Shown here piece after piece: positions 42,220-50,973 of a stretch of 64,000 nucleotides of DNA. Source of the DNA: an uncultured bacterium (lineage in GTDB: Bacteria > Bacillota > Clostridia > Oscillospirales > Oscillospiraceae); assembly GCA_948469375.1 (NCBI GenBank), contig CAOKLO010000005.1, forward strand, positions 31,422 to 95,421, written 5' to 3'. A program made the translations under genes and the position numbers. Below the pieces are notes generated by a model. It was not told where the DNA came from, searched no databases, and was given only the letters and a program-made list of their open reading frames with translations. Each line of letters starts with the position of its first letter. Position 1 is the stretch's first letter.

Positions 42220-42263
42220 TTGAAATTACCCGCCTTTCCCAGTATGCTTAAGGAAAGGCGGGT
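42220..42263 (+). promoter_or_regulatory. Promoter of the second MATE gene inside a larger inverted repeat
   Basis: TTGAAA (42220-42225), a 17-base spacer and TATGCT (42243-42248). A 12-base inverted repeat, ACCCGCCTTTCC (42228-42239) with GGAAAGGCGGGT (42252-42263), brackets the -10. In readthrough RNA the same repeat would hide the ribosome-binding region. Confidence 0.65.
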
Positions 42264-42271
42264 GACGTTTT

Positions 42272-43621
42272 ATGAAGGAAAAGAGCTTTTTGTGGCCGGT
42301 GATTGGTATTGCCGTGCCGGTGGGTCTCCAGTCCATGCTGCAATCCTCCTTTGCCATGATCGACCAACTGATGGTGGGTCAGCTGGGGAGTACGGCGGTG
42401 GCCGCGGTGGAGGTGGCGGGGCGTCCGGCGTTCATCTATTCCGTGGTGGCGGGGGCGGTGGCCGCCATCGCCGGGATCATGATATCCCAATACCTGGGCA
42501 GGCAGGACCAGGAAATGGCGGACCGGAGCCTGTCCGTCAATCTGGCGGCGGTCACGGTACTGGCGGCGGTGTTCACGGCGCTGTGCCTCCTCTTCCCGGG
42601 GCAGATCGTCGGCGTCTATATTGAGGACGACCCGATGGTGTTGAGCGCCGGACGGGAGTACCTGGCGCGGGTGGCCTGGACCTACCTGCCCATGGGGCTC
42701 GCCTCCATCCTGTCCGTCATGATCCGGTGCATGGGCCGGGCGGTGTGGCCGCTGTTTGCCGGAATCTCGGCGGCGGCGGTGAACACGGGGCTGAACTACG
42801 GGCTGATTTTTGGGCATTTTGGCCTTCCGGCGCTGGGCGTCACCGGTGCGGCGATAGCCAGCGTGATTTCCCAGGGGATCAATCTGGCGCTGATTCTGGC
42901 CATGTTCTGCCGGCTCCGGGTGCGAGGGCGGGGCTTCCGCTTTTCCCTGTCCCTGGGGGCCGGGGGGTGGCGGCAATACCTGGTGATGCTGCTGCCCATT
43001 CTGGTCAACGAGTTCCTCTGGAGCTTGGGGCAGAACGTGAACACCTACATCTACGGCCATTTGGAGCCGGGGGACCTGGCGGCCATGTCCATGACGGGTC
43101 CTGTTCAGGGGCTGTTTATCGGGGCGCTGGGGGGCGTGTCCCAGGCGGCGGGCATCCTCATCGGAAAGCGCCTGGGGGCGGAGGAATACGGCGAGGCGTA
43201 CCGGGAGTCTAAAAAGCTGATGTGGTATGGGCTGGCGGGGTCGCTGGCGCTGTCGGCGCTGCTGGTGGGGCTGAGAGGGCCCTATGTGCTGCTCTACAAG
43301 GTGGAGCCGGAGGTGCGGGCCACGGCCGGGGCGCTGCTGCTGGCCTTTGCGGTGCTGGCGCCGGTGAAGGTGGCCAACATGATTTTGGGCGGCGGCATTG
43401 TGCGCAGCGGCGGCAAAACCACCTATATCATGGCCGTGGATATGGCCGGGACCTGGCTGGTAGGGGTTCCCCTAGGGCTGATTACCGCCTTTGTGTTCCG
43501 TCTGCCCGTGGTGTGGGTATATTTCATCCTGTCTCAGGAGGAGCTGATCCGGCTGGGGCTGACGCTGGTCCTGTTCCGGCGGAAGGTCTGGATGACGAGC
43601 CTCCGGGGGGCTGAGGATTGA
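42272..43621 (+). CDS. MATE family efflux transporter
   Basis: A 449-residue MATE protein, second in the window and distinct from the one at 1920-3290. It starts KSFLWPVIGIAVPVGLQSML and has the family segments MIDQLMVGQLGSTAVAAVEV and, in the second half, SMTGPVQGLFIGALGGVSQA and ILIGKRLGAEEYGEAYRESK. About 12 membrane helices are expected. The promoter region carries paired palindromes, so it is probably induced by a regulator. The drug or metabolite exported is unknown. Confidence 0.93.
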   Translation: MKEKSFLWPVIGIAVPVGLQSMLQSSFAMIDQLMVGQLGSTAVAAVEVAGRPAFIYSVVAGAVAAIAGIMISQYLGRQDQEMADRSLSVNLAAVTVLAAVFTALCLLFPGQIVGVYIEDDPMVLSAGREYLARVAWTYLPMGLASILSVMIRCMGRAVWPLFAGISAAAVNTGLNYGLIFGHFGLPALGVTGAAIASVISQGINLALILAMFCRLRVRGRGFRFSLSLGAGGWRQYLVMLLPILVNEFLWSLGQNVNTYIYGHLEPGDLAAMSMTGPVQGLFIGALGGVSQAAGILIGKRLGAEEYGEAYRESKKLMWYGLAGSLALSALLVGLRGPYVLLYKVEPEVRATAGALLLAFAVLAPVKVANMILGGGIVRSGGKTTYIMAVDMAGTWLVGVPLGLITAFVFRLPVVWVYFILSQEELIRLGLTLVLFRRKVWMTSLRGAED

Positions 43622-43675
43622 AAAGACGGCCGGGCTGTGGTAAGATAACGGCAGCTATAATTGAGGTGAACCGCT

Positions 43676-45091
43676 ATGAACGATACCATTGCCGCCGCTG
43701 CTACCCCCCTGGTCCCCTCCGCCATCGGTATCCTGCGCCTGTCCGGGCCGGGGGCCGTTGAAGCGGTGGACCGGGTGTTCACCCCTTTCCGGGGCGGGCC
43801 TATGCGCGCGCGCCCCGACCGAATGCTGGTATACGGTGCGTTCCGCGACCGGGAGGGGAGGGTGATCGACCACTGTCTGGCTGCGGTGTCCCGCGGCCCT
43901 CACAGCTACACCGGGGAGGATACCGCCGAGCTGCAATGCCACGGCTCCCCCACCGCGCTGACAATGGGATTGGAGGCGCTGTTCCAGGCGGGGGCGCGGC
44001 AGGCCCGGCCCGGGGAGTTTACCCAACGGGCGTTTTTGAATGGAAAGCTGGACCTGACCCGCACCGAGGCGGTGGCCGACCTGATTCACGCCGAAACGCC
44101 CGCGGCGGTGCGGCAGGCGGCGGGACAGCTGGGGGGCGCGCTGGCCCGGGAGGTAAACGGGATTTACGGAGCTTTGGCCGACCTGTGCGCCCATTTTCAT
44201 GCAGTGCTGGACTACCCGGACGAGGATATTGAGCCATTTGAGGCGGAGGAGCTGTCCGCCGCGCTGAGCGGCGCGGCCCAACGGCTGGACGGACTGGCCG
44301 CCACCTATCAGCGGGGACGATTACTGAACGAGGGTGTGCCCTGCGCCATTGTGGGGCGGCCCAACGCGGGGAAGTCCACCCTGTTCAACGCGCTCTTGGG
44401 CTATGAGCGGGCCATTGTCACCGCGATACCCGGCACCACCCGGGACACGGTGGAGGAACGGGTGAGCTTCGGCGGAGTGCTGCTGCGGCTCATCGACACG
44501 GCCGGACTGCGGGACGCGGACGACGAGGTGGAACGGCTGGGCGTGGAGCGCTCACGGGCGGCGCTGGAGCGGGCGGAGCTGATTCTGGCGGTGGTGGACG
44601 CGTCCGGCGGGGCGGTGCGGGAGGACATGGATATTCTGCGGGCGGTGGAGGAGACCGGGAAGCCCTGGATTTTTGTCGCCGCCAAAAAGGACCTTACCCG
44701 GAATAGCCGTTCGGTGGGCTGCGTCATCGGCAGCGACAGCGGTCCTGCTGTGCTTGTCGGTCCCGCATCCGCCCTGTCCGCGTCGGTGGAGCTGTCCGCC
44801 AAAACCGGGGAGGGAATGGACAAATTGGAGCGGGCGGTGGCGGCGCTGTTTCCCCCGGACGGGGGAGAACAGGCCGGAGCCCTGCTCACCAACGCCCGTC
44901 AGGCGGAGGCGGCGGGCCGTGCCCGGGCGGCGGTGGAGAGGGGGGCGCTGGCCCTCCAGGCGGGGCTGTCCCCCGACGCGGTGGTGGCCGACGTGGAGGA
45001 GGCCATGTCTGCCTTGGGCGAGCTGACGGGGCGCACGGTCCGCGAGGACGTGACCGCACGGATTTTTGAGCGGTTCTGCGTAGGAAAGTGA
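43676..45091 (+). CDS. mnmE: tRNA uridine-5-carboxymethylaminomethyl modification GTPase
   Basis: A 471-residue MnmE (TrmE). It has the N-terminal folate-binding domain (ATPLVPSAIGILRLSGPGAV, GPHSYTGEDTAELQCHGSP, RPGEFTQRAFLNGKLDLTR) and a G domain inserted in a helical domain. G-domain motifs are GRPNAGKSTLFN, TTRDTVEE, DTAGLRD and AAKKDLTR in the place of NKxD. The C-terminus is CVGK, with the conserved cysteine. With MnmG it modifies U34 of certain tRNAs. MnmG is not adjacent here. The G4 motif differs slightly from the standard NKxD. Confidence 0.97.
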   Translation: MNDTIAAAATPLVPSAIGILRLSGPGAVEAVDRVFTPFRGGPMRARPDRMLVYGAFRDREGRVIDHCLAAVSRGPHSYTGEDTAELQCHGSPTALTMGLEALFQAGARQARPGEFTQRAFLNGKLDLTRTEAVADLIHAETPAAVRQAAGQLGGALAREVNGIYGALADLCAHFHAVLDYPDEDIEPFEAEELSAALSGAAQRLDGLAATYQRGRLLNEGVPCAIVGRPNAGKSTLFNALLGYERAIVTAIPGTTRDTVEERVSFGGVLLRLIDTAGLRDADDEVERLGVERSRAALERAELILAVVDASGGAVREDMDILRAVEETGKPWIFVAAKKDLTRNSRSVGCVIGSDSGPAVLVGPASALSASVELSAKTGEGMDKLERAVAALFPPDGGEQAGALLTNARQAEAAGRARAAVERGALALQAGLSPDAVVADVEEAMSALGELTGRTVREDVTARIFERFCVGK

Positions 45092-45162
45092 TTTCTCCGG
45101 AAATTGAGGAATGACAGCGGCCTTTGCGGGGTGTATCGTGGAAGAAAAACGGAGGGATTATG

Positions 45163-45549
45163 ATGAAGCTGGTCATGTGGGTATTTATGCTGGCGTGCAA
45201 TCTGATTGCCCCGGCGGCGATGATTGGCATTGGACGCCGGTATAAGGCAAAGCCGCCCTGCGAGATCAATGACTGGTCCGGCTATCGCACCAAACGTTCC
45301 ATGAAAAACCAGGACACCTGGGACTTTGCCCAGGCGTACATGGGGAAGGTGTGGCGGAAGGCGGGCTGGATCGTGCTCCCTCTGACGGTGCTGGGACAGG
45401 CGCTGACCCTTCTGTGCCCCACGGTGGAGTCCATGTGTATGTGGAGCCTGGCCCCCACCGCAGTGGAGGTGGCAGCGCTCATCGTCACCATTTTCCCGGT
45501 GGAGCGGGCGCTGAAACAGACCTTTGACGAGAATGGGACCAGAAGATAA
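45163..45549 (+). CDS. SdpI-like membrane protein
   Basis: A 128-residue protein with an N-terminal hydrophobic segment, two more near residues 70-120, and the SdpI-type middle sequence NDWSGYRTKRSMKNQDTWDF. SdpI is an immunity protein to the SdpC toxin in Bacillus; most relatives are uncharacterised. The start at 45163 follows GGAGGG by 6 bases; the preceding ATG at 45160 is too close. It sits between mnmE and dtd, which does not point to a toxin system. Confidence 0.75.
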   Translation: MKLVMWVFMLACNLIAPAAMIGIGRRYKAKPPCEINDWSGYRTKRSMKNQDTWDFAQAYMGKVWRKAGWIVLPLTVLGQALTLLCPTVESMCMWSLAPTAVEVAALIVTIFPVERALKQTFDENGTRR

Positions 45550-45561
45550 GGAGGATTGCCT

Positions 45562-45999
45562 ATGCGAGCGGTCGTGACAAGGGTGAAAAACGCCCGTGTG
45601 GAGATCGGCGGCAAAATAAACGGGGCCATTGACCGGGGGTTCCTGGTGCTCCTGGGCGTGGGCCCGGAGGACACCGAGGCCATCGCCGACAAAATGGCCG
45701 ACAAAATCTGCGGCCTGCGGATTTTTGAGGACGAAAACGAAAAGATGAATTTGAATCTTGCCGCTGTGGGGGGCGCCCTGCTGGTGGTGAGCCAGTTCAC
45801 GCTGTACGCGGACACCTCCTCCCGCCGGCCAGGGTTCTCCCGCGCGGCGAGGCCGGATTTGGCCGTTCCCCTCTACGAGCGGTTTATGGCCCAGTGCAGG
45901 GAAAGGGGCTTCCGGGTGGAGCACGGCGAGTTCGGCGCGGATATGCAGGTGTTCTCCCAGAACGACGGCCCGGTGACAATATTACTCGAGGTATCATAA
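45562..45999 (+). CDS. dtd: D-aminoacyl-tRNA deacylase
   Basis: A 145-residue DTD enzyme, which removes D-amino acids from tRNA. Conserved signatures are SQFTLYAD (active-site SQFTL) and NDGPVTILLE (NxGPVT, which carries the cross-subunit Gly-cisPro). Starts at ATG after AAGGAGG; a TTG 6 bases upstream is not needed. Its stop codon overlaps the mutL start, which suggests translational coupling. Confidence 0.96.
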   Translation: MRAVVTRVKNARVEIGGKINGAIDRGFLVLLGVGPEDTEAIADKMADKICGLRIFEDENEKMNLNLAAVGGALLVVSQFTLYADTSSRRPGFSRAARPDLAVPLYERFMAQCRERGFRVEHGEFGADMQVFSQNDGPVTILLEVS

Positions 46000-47909
46000 T
46001 GGCTGTGATAAAACAACTTGACCCCCATGTGGCCGACCTGATCGCCGCCGGCGAGGTGGTGGAGCGCCCGGCCAGCGTGGTGAAGGAACTGATGGAGAAC
46101 GCCGTGGACGCCGGAGCAAGCGCGGTCACCGTGGAGATTTCCCACGGGGGCATGTCCCTGATCCGGGTGACGGACGACGGCTGCGGCATTCCGGCGGACC
46201 AGGCCCACACGGCCTTTCTGCGCCACGCCACCTCCAAAATTTCCGACGAGCGGGACCTGGAGGCCATCGGCACCCTGGGCTTCCGGGGGGAGGCGCTGGC
46301 GGCCATCTCCGCCGTGTCCCGGGTGGAGCTGCTCACTCGGACGGAGGAGGGGGCGCTGGGGGCGTCCCTCACCGTGGAGGCGGGGGTAGTGGTGGAGCAG
46401 GAAGAGGCGGGCTGTCCCCGGGGGACCACAATGACGGTGCGGGAGCTGTTTTTCAACACCCCCGCCCGGCTGAAATTCATGAAAAAGGACGCCGCCGAGG
46501 GAGCCGCCGTGTTTGCCGTGGTCCAGCGCTTGGCCCTGTCCCACCCGGAGCTGAGCGTGAAGTTTATTCGGGACGGAAAACAGGAGCTGCTTACACCCGG
46601 GGACGGGCAGCTGAAAAGCGCCGTCTACGCCGTCATGGGCCGGGATATCGCCCTGGGCTTTCTTCCGGTGAAGGGGTCCGGCGAGGGGATGAGCGCGGAG
46701 GGCTTCGCCTCCCTGCCCGCCTGCTGCCGGGGGAGCCGGAGCTATCAGCACTTTTTCGTCAACGGGCGGTACGTCAAAAGCCGCATTATGACGGCGGCGG
46801 TGGAGGAGGCGTACAAAAATCAGAAAATGGTGGGGAAATTCCCCGGGTGCGTGATCCATCTCACCGTGAAGCCAAGCGAGGTGGACGTGAACGTCCACCC
46901 CACCAAAACCGAGGTGAAGTTCCAGCGGGAGCAGACGGTGTTTTCCACGGTGTACTATGGGGTGCTGTCCGCTCTGGACCAGGACCACACCCGGCCCCAG
47001 GCGGTGATGCCCGGCGTCAAGGCGGAGGACAGGGTGACGCCCAACCAGACCAGCCTGCCCCTGAACGACAGGTCCAGGGAGCTGGGGACCCGGTTCATGC
47101 CCTCCTCCCGGTTCAAGCCCGTTTCCGGGCTGACGCCGGGGGTTCAGCCTGAGCCCGCCGCACCGCCGGTTTCCCGGCCGAAGGCGGGGGAGCCGCCGAA
47201 AAAAGAGGCGTCCCCCTTCCAGTGGGTAGAGCCGCTGCCGGAAAAAGAGGAGCCGCCCGTGGAAAGGGCGGTATCCTCCCCCGTTTCGGAGCGGGCGAAA
47301 GAGGAGCGGCCCACCCTTGCGCCCGAACCGCCCGCTCCCGAGGAGGAGCCCTGGGTGGTCCGGGGCGAGCTGTTCCGCACCTACATCATGGTGGAGCAGG
47401 GGGAAAAGGTGCTGCTCATCGACAAGCACGCCGCCCATGAGCGGGCCAATTTCGACCGGCTCAAGGCGGCGGACTACCGGCCCATGGTGCAGGAGCTGCT
47501 GACGCCCGTCACCTTCTCCGCCGCCCCGGAGGAGCGGGCGGCGCTGCTGGAGCAGACCGGCCTGCTGGCTCAATTTGGCTTTGAGGTGGAAGAATTCGGG
47601 TCCAGCGCCCTGGCGGTGCGCTCCGCACCGGATTACCTGGACGCCGGGGACATTGAGCCCGCCCTGTCGGAGCTGGCGAGGCGGCTGAGATTGACGGGCG
47701 CCGCCGATCCGGCCTCCGCCCGGGACGAGCTGATGCACACCATGGCCTGTAAGGCGGCCATTAAGGGCGGCTGGCGCAGCGGAGCCCAGGAGCTGGAGGA
47801 GGCGGCCCGGCTGGTCATGTCCGGGGCGGTGAAATACTGCCCCCACGGGCGGCCCGTAGCCATTGAAATGACGAAAAAGCAGCTGGAAAAGCAGTTTAAG
47901 CGGGCGTGA
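45999..47909 (+). CDS. mutL: DNA mismatch repair protein MutL
   Basis: A 636-residue MutL. The GHKL ATPase motifs are in KELMENAVDAGA, DDGCGIP, FRHATSKI-like FLRHATSKI and GTLGFRGEAL. The C-terminal endonuclease domain shows DKHAAHERANFDRL in place of the standard DQHA(X)2E(X)4E metal-binding motif, and CPHGRPVAIE near the end, so it is the nicking type of MutL. A Pro/Glu-rich linker separates the two halves. The ATG overlaps the dtd stop. No mutS is adjacent, in contrast with many clostridia where mutS precedes mutL. Confidence 0.96.
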   Translation: MAVIKQLDPHVADLIAAGEVVERPASVVKELMENAVDAGASAVTVEISHGGMSLIRVTDDGCGIPADQAHTAFLRHATSKISDERDLEAIGTLGFRGEALAAISAVSRVELLTRTEEGALGASLTVEAGVVVEQEEAGCPRGTTMTVRELFFNTPARLKFMKKDAAEGAAVFAVVQRLALSHPELSVKFIRDGKQELLTPGDGQLKSAVYAVMGRDIALGFLPVKGSGEGMSAEGFASLPACCRGSRSYQHFFVNGRYVKSRIMTAAVEEAYKNQKMVGKFPGCVIHLTVKPSEVDVNVHPTKTEVKFQREQTVFSTVYYGVLSALDQDHTRPQAVMPGVKAEDRVTPNQTSLPLNDRSRELGTRFMPSSRFKPVSGLTPGVQPEPAAPPVSRPKAGEPPKKEASPFQWVEPLPEKEEPPVERAVSSPVSERAKEERPTLAPEPPAPEEEPWVVRGELFRTYIMVEQGEKVLLIDKHAAHERANFDRLKAADYRPMVQELLTPVTFSAAPEERAALLEQTGLLAQFGFEVEEFGSSALAVRSAPDYLDAGDIEPALSELARRLRLTGAADPASARDELMHTMACKAAIKGGWRSGAQELEEAARLVMSGAVKYCPHGRPVAIEMTKKQLEKQFKRA

Positions 47910-47910
47910 A

Positions 47911-48130
47911 TTGTGGCGATGCTGACGATGGACAGGGGGAACAGGGTCTTTGACGGGCTGATTTTCATTTCCTCGCAGGCGGCGATCATCATGGGAGCCA
48001 TGATGCCGAACACGATGACGGAGCTCTGAATGAACTGAGCCAGCAGGGCGGTGACCAGCACATAGCCCAGCATGACCATCATCAGGGAGCCGTGGGCGAT
48101 TTTATTCACGCCGGCGGCGCTTGAAGACAT
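47911..48130 (-). pseudogene. Fragment of a DASS/SLC13-type anion permease
   Basis: The minus strand encodes about 73 residues that look like an internal part of a divalent anion permease (LGYVLVTALLAQFIQSSVIV, FGIMAPMMIAACEEMKISPS, LFPLSIVSIAT). It is cut off where the mutL 3' end begins, beyond which the frame is only the shadow of mutL. Neither the N-terminal nor the C-terminal parts of a 450-residue permease are present, so this is a remnant. A hairpin (AACCCCCCTTA/TAAGGGGGGTT, 48134-48166) flanks its other side. Confidence 0.65.
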
Positions 48131-48273
48131 AGTAAACCCCCCTTAAACCTGCGGTCTAAGGGGGGTTCACCCGGCAAAACCTGTTCTATTTTTCAAAGGG
48201 GAGGCAGGGAAAAACGCATTGCGCTGTGATTAGCAAGGGGCTTACCTGAAAAAATCCCCATGTCCTGATGCCG

Positions 48274-49401
48274 TCACAGCTTCTGTGAGAAATCGGCCAA
48301 CGCCTCTGAAACCTTGATCTGCTGGGGGCAAACCGCCTCGCAGCTCCGGCAGCCGATACAGGCCGTGGGACGTTTCCCTTCCGCCACCGCCATCAAAGCC
48401 ATGGGCGCAATAAACCCGCCGCCAGTGAAGTTATGCTCGTTGTACAGCTGCAGCAGCATGGGAATATCCAATCCCTGGGGACAGTGGCTGACACAGTAGC
48501 GGCAGGCCGTGCAGGGCAGGCGCTTCTCCGCCAGCATTTCTTTTGCAGCCTCCATCAGGGTACCCATCTCCGTTGTATTGAGGGGCTTATCCTCCTCAAA
48601 GGTGCGCAGATTGGCCTCCAGCTGTTCCATATTCGACATACCGGACAGGATCATCGTCACGCTGGAAACCGTCTGAAGAAAACGGAATGCCCAGGCCGGA
48701 ACAGCCTCCTCCGGGCGCAGCGCAGACAACCGGGCGGCGTGCTCCTCGGTGAGCTTTGCCAGCCGCCCGCCCCGCAGGGGCTCCATCACCCAGATGGGGA
48801 TGTTCCACTGATTCAGCAGCTCCGCTTTCGCCTTCGCGCCCTGGAACTCCCAATCCAGATAGTTGAGCTGGATCTGGCAGAACTCCATGTCCTTTCCATA
48901 GGCGGCCAGGAACCGCTCCATCACCGGCAGGCCGCCGTGGACAGAGAAGCCCAGGTGCTTGATGCGTCCGTTCCGCTTCTGCGCCATCAGATAGTCGTAA
49001 ATGCCGTATTTCCCGTCCAGATAGGCCTCAATATTCATCTCGCACACGTTATGGAACAGATAGAAATCAAAGTGATCCACGCCGCATTTCTTCAGCTGCG
49101 CCTCAAAAATCTCCTCCACCTTGCCCATATTGGACAGATCGTAGCCGGGGAACTTGGTCGCCAAATAAAAGCTGTCCCTGGGATAGCGGCTCAAAGCCCG
49201 GCCCAGCACCAGCTCAGAGTTCCCGTCGTGGTAGCCCCAGGCGGTGTCATAGTAATTGATCCCTGCCGCCATGGCCCGGTCCACCATTTGGGATGCCGCC
49301 GCCTCGTCTATCATTCCATCGTTCCCGTCGATTACCGGCAGACGCATGGCCCCAAATCCCAGCGCGGACAGCTCCAAGTCTTGAAATGTCTTGAAAACCA
49401 T
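48274..49401 (-). CDS. Aldo/keto reductase with C-terminal 4Fe-4S domain
   Basis: A 375-residue protein. It has an AKR barrel (LSALGFGAMRLPV, INYYDTAWGYHDGNSE with the catalytic tyrosine region, SVHGGLPVMERF) followed by a ferredoxin-like tail. The tail contains two cysteine clusters, CTACRYCVSHCP and CIGCRSCEAVCP. This AKR/ferredoxin architecture is common in anaerobes, where it probably couples carbonyl reduction to ferredoxin. The start follows GGAGGAG. It is monocistronic, divergent in orientation from mutL, and has a consensus promoter. Confidence 0.93.
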   Translation of the reverse strand: MVFKTFQDLELSALGFGAMRLPVIDGNDGMIDEAAASQMVDRAMAAGINYYDTAWGYHDGNSELVLGRALSRYPRDSFYLATKFPGYDLSNMGKVEEIFEAQLKKCGVDHFDFYLFHNVCEMNIEAYLDGKYGIYDYLMAQKRNGRIKHLGFSVHGGLPVMERFLAAYGKDMEFCQIQLNYLDWEFQGAKAKAELLNQWNIPIWVMEPLRGGRLAKLTEEHAARLSALRPEEAVPAWAFRFLQTVSSVTMILSGMSNMEQLEANLRTFEEDKPLNTTEMGTLMEAAKEMLAEKRLPCTACRYCVSHCPQGLDIPMLLQLYNEHNFTGGGFIAPMALMAVAEGKRPTACIGCRSCEAVCPQQIKVSEALADFSQKL

Positions 49402-49434
49402 TGAATATTTCTCCTCCAATTTATTGCTTGAGCC

Positions 49435-49463
49435 ATTATATAGCACTTCCCATAAAATATCAA
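49435..49463 (-). promoter_or_regulatory. Promoter of the aldo/keto reductase
   Basis: Minus-strand TTGATA, a 17-base spacer and TATAAT, 34 bases before the start codon. Confidence 0.75.
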
Positions 49464-49590
49464 ATACTTTTCTGTTATTTCTGCCCATGCTTTTTCGGCA
49501 TTAAAATGTCATGCTCAATTTCATGCTTTTTAAGCGTGAAAAGATATAAAATATAAGCATTTGGCTTTACATAGCCCCGATATATCATAT

Positions 49591-49620
49591 AAGCGGCCGG
49601 CCCAGAAGGGCCGGCCGCTT
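49591..49620. terminator. Hairpin after the LysR gene
   Basis: A 13-base-pair perfect stem AAGCGGCCGGCCC/GGGCCGGCCGCTT with loop AGAA, 10 bases past the LysR stop. Confidence 0.75.
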
Positions 49621-49629
49621 ATGCTATAT

Positions 49630-50520
49630 TCAATTCTCGCCGGTCTCGGCAATACCGTGCTGGAGACGGTCTAAAAACAGTTGACACGCCTTTGACAAGA
49701 CCTGATGCTTCTTCCATGCCACGCTGATCCCGGCCTCCATCCGCGGCTCCAGGGGGCGAAAGCATAACGGACGATCCCGGGTGGTTGGAATGATGCCGTC
49801 CAGGCAGATGGCACAGCCCAGTCCCTCCTCCACCATTAGCGAAGCGTTAAACAGCAGATTATAGGTGGCGATGATATCCATCTTGTTCTGTGCGCTTCTG
49901 GCCCAGCCCGCCAATTGGTTCTGAAACAGATTTTGGTTGGAGCAAATCAGCGGAACGCCTATCAGGTCTTTTGGATGGATCGCGGCCTTCTCTGCCAGCG
50001 GATGATCCTTTCGCATGAGCAGACCCCAGGTGTCGGCGGCGGGCAGGCGGATGAAGTCATACTTTTGCAGATCCGTGGGCTCCATAAATACGCCGAAGTC
50101 CACTAGCCCCCGGTCCAGCCGTTCATCCACCACAACCTCGTGCCCGCTGGTGATATGAATGCGAACATCCGGGTGGACGTCCCGGATACTCTTGACCACC
50201 CGCATGACGAGACGCATGGCGTTCGTCTCCGCGCACCCGATGCTGATATCGCCGCTCACATTCTTTACTGACACGGTGATCTCGGACTGCGCCTTGTCCA
50301 GCAGCTCCATCATTTCCTCCGCCCTCTTGCGGAACAGCCGGCCCTCCTCCGTCAGTACGATGCCCCGGCCCCGGAGGAACAGGACGGCCCCCAGCTCCTC
50401 CTCCAGCTCCCGCAGCTGGCGGGACAGGTTGGGCTGGGTCAGGTGCAGCCGTTCCGCCGCACGGGTGATGCTCTCCTCCTGGGCCGCCGCCAGAAAATAG
50501 CGCAAGGTACGCAGCTCCAT
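49630..50520 (-). CDS. LysR family transcriptional regulator
   Basis: A 296-residue LysR protein: N-terminal winged helix (MELRTLRYFLAAAQEESITR, AERLHLTQPNLSRQLRELEE) and a C-terminal effector domain starting SGDISIGCAETNAM. It is divergent from a gene that once encoded a flavodoxin-like reductase and downstream of an AKR gene. In related genomes this regulator type often controls such redox genes; that is inference. The start follows GGGAGGG. Length is normal. Confidence 0.93.
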   Translation of the reverse strand: MELRTLRYFLAAAQEESITRAAERLHLTQPNLSRQLRELEEELGAVLFLRGRGIVLTEEGRLFRKRAEEMMELLDKAQSEITVSVKNVSGDISIGCAETNAMRLVMRVVKSIRDVHPDVRIHITSGHEVVVDERLDRGLVDFGVFMEPTDLQKYDFIRLPAADTWGLLMRKDHPLAEKAAIHPKDLIGVPLICSNQNLFQNQLAGWARSAQNKMDIIATYNLLFNASLMVEEGLGCAICLDGIIPTTRDRPLCFRPLEPRMEAGISVAWKKHQVLSKACQLFLDRLQHGIAETGEN

Positions 50521-50548
50521 AGCGTTCCCTCCCATATAGACTGCTGTG

Positions 50549-50578
50549 ATTATACAGAAAAGGCTCCATGCCTGTCAA
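50549..50578 (-). promoter_or_regulatory. Promoter of the LysR gene
   Basis: Minus-strand TTGACA, an 18-base spacer and TATAAT. Confidence 0.75.
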
Positions 50579-50605
50579 GTATGGTTATCTATAGAATATG
50601 AGCAT

Positions 50606-50634
50606 TTGATATTTAGCTGGTTTGACCCTATAAT
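50606..50634 (+). promoter_or_regulatory. Promoter of the flavodoxin-remnant/acetyltransferase unit
   Basis: TTGATA, a 17-base spacer and TATAAT, back to back with the LysR promoter. Confidence 0.7.
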
Positions 50635-50666
50635 AGACTTGACCATGCAAGGAAAGGACGAATGGC

Positions 50667-50954
50667 ATGAAGGTTTTATTGCTGAATGGAAGCACTCGGA
50701 AAAACGGCTGCACCTGGTTGGCCCTGTCTGAAATCGCAAAGGCGCTGCATACCGAGGGCGTAGAGACAGAGCTGGTTCAAATGGGCGGAGGCCCTGTCCC
50801 GGAGCTGGTGGAGCGGGACGCCGAGGGCCTTCAAACCATGCGCAACCTGGGCCGGAACATGGCATGGCTGCTGAAGTGCATCCGGGCCGGGCGGGAAAAG
50901 GGTATGGAAGCCCCCGCCGCTGAAACGGCTCACTGGACCAACTTCAACCGCTGA
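50667..50954 (+). pseudogene. NADPH-dependent FMN reductase-like protein with internal deletion
   Basis: The 95-residue product begins like a full iron-sulphur flavoprotein or FMN reductase (MKVLLLNGSTRKNGCTWLAL, phosphate loop STRKNGCT) and ends like one ([18 protein letters not shown], then AHWTNFNR). The central part, about 100-110 residues with the rest of the flavodoxin fold, is missing. The junction is near residue 40 (QMGGGPVPELVERD), where frame is kept. The promoter and ribosome-binding site are intact, so a short protein may be made, but it cannot form the flavin site. This looks like a simple in-frame deletion. Confidence 0.75.
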
Positions 50955-50973
50955 CGCGGGGAGGCGCATAGCT

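Noticed and set aside
47633-47910. Extension of the permease fragment frame across the end of mutL
   Set aside because: Only the part outside mutL (47911-48130) looks like a transporter; the rest is the shadow of the intact mutL C-terminus.
48134-48166. Hairpin AACCCCCCTTA/TAAGGGGGGTT as a terminator
   Set aside because: It lacks a T run in either direction; it may be a scar of an insertion but this cannot be shown.
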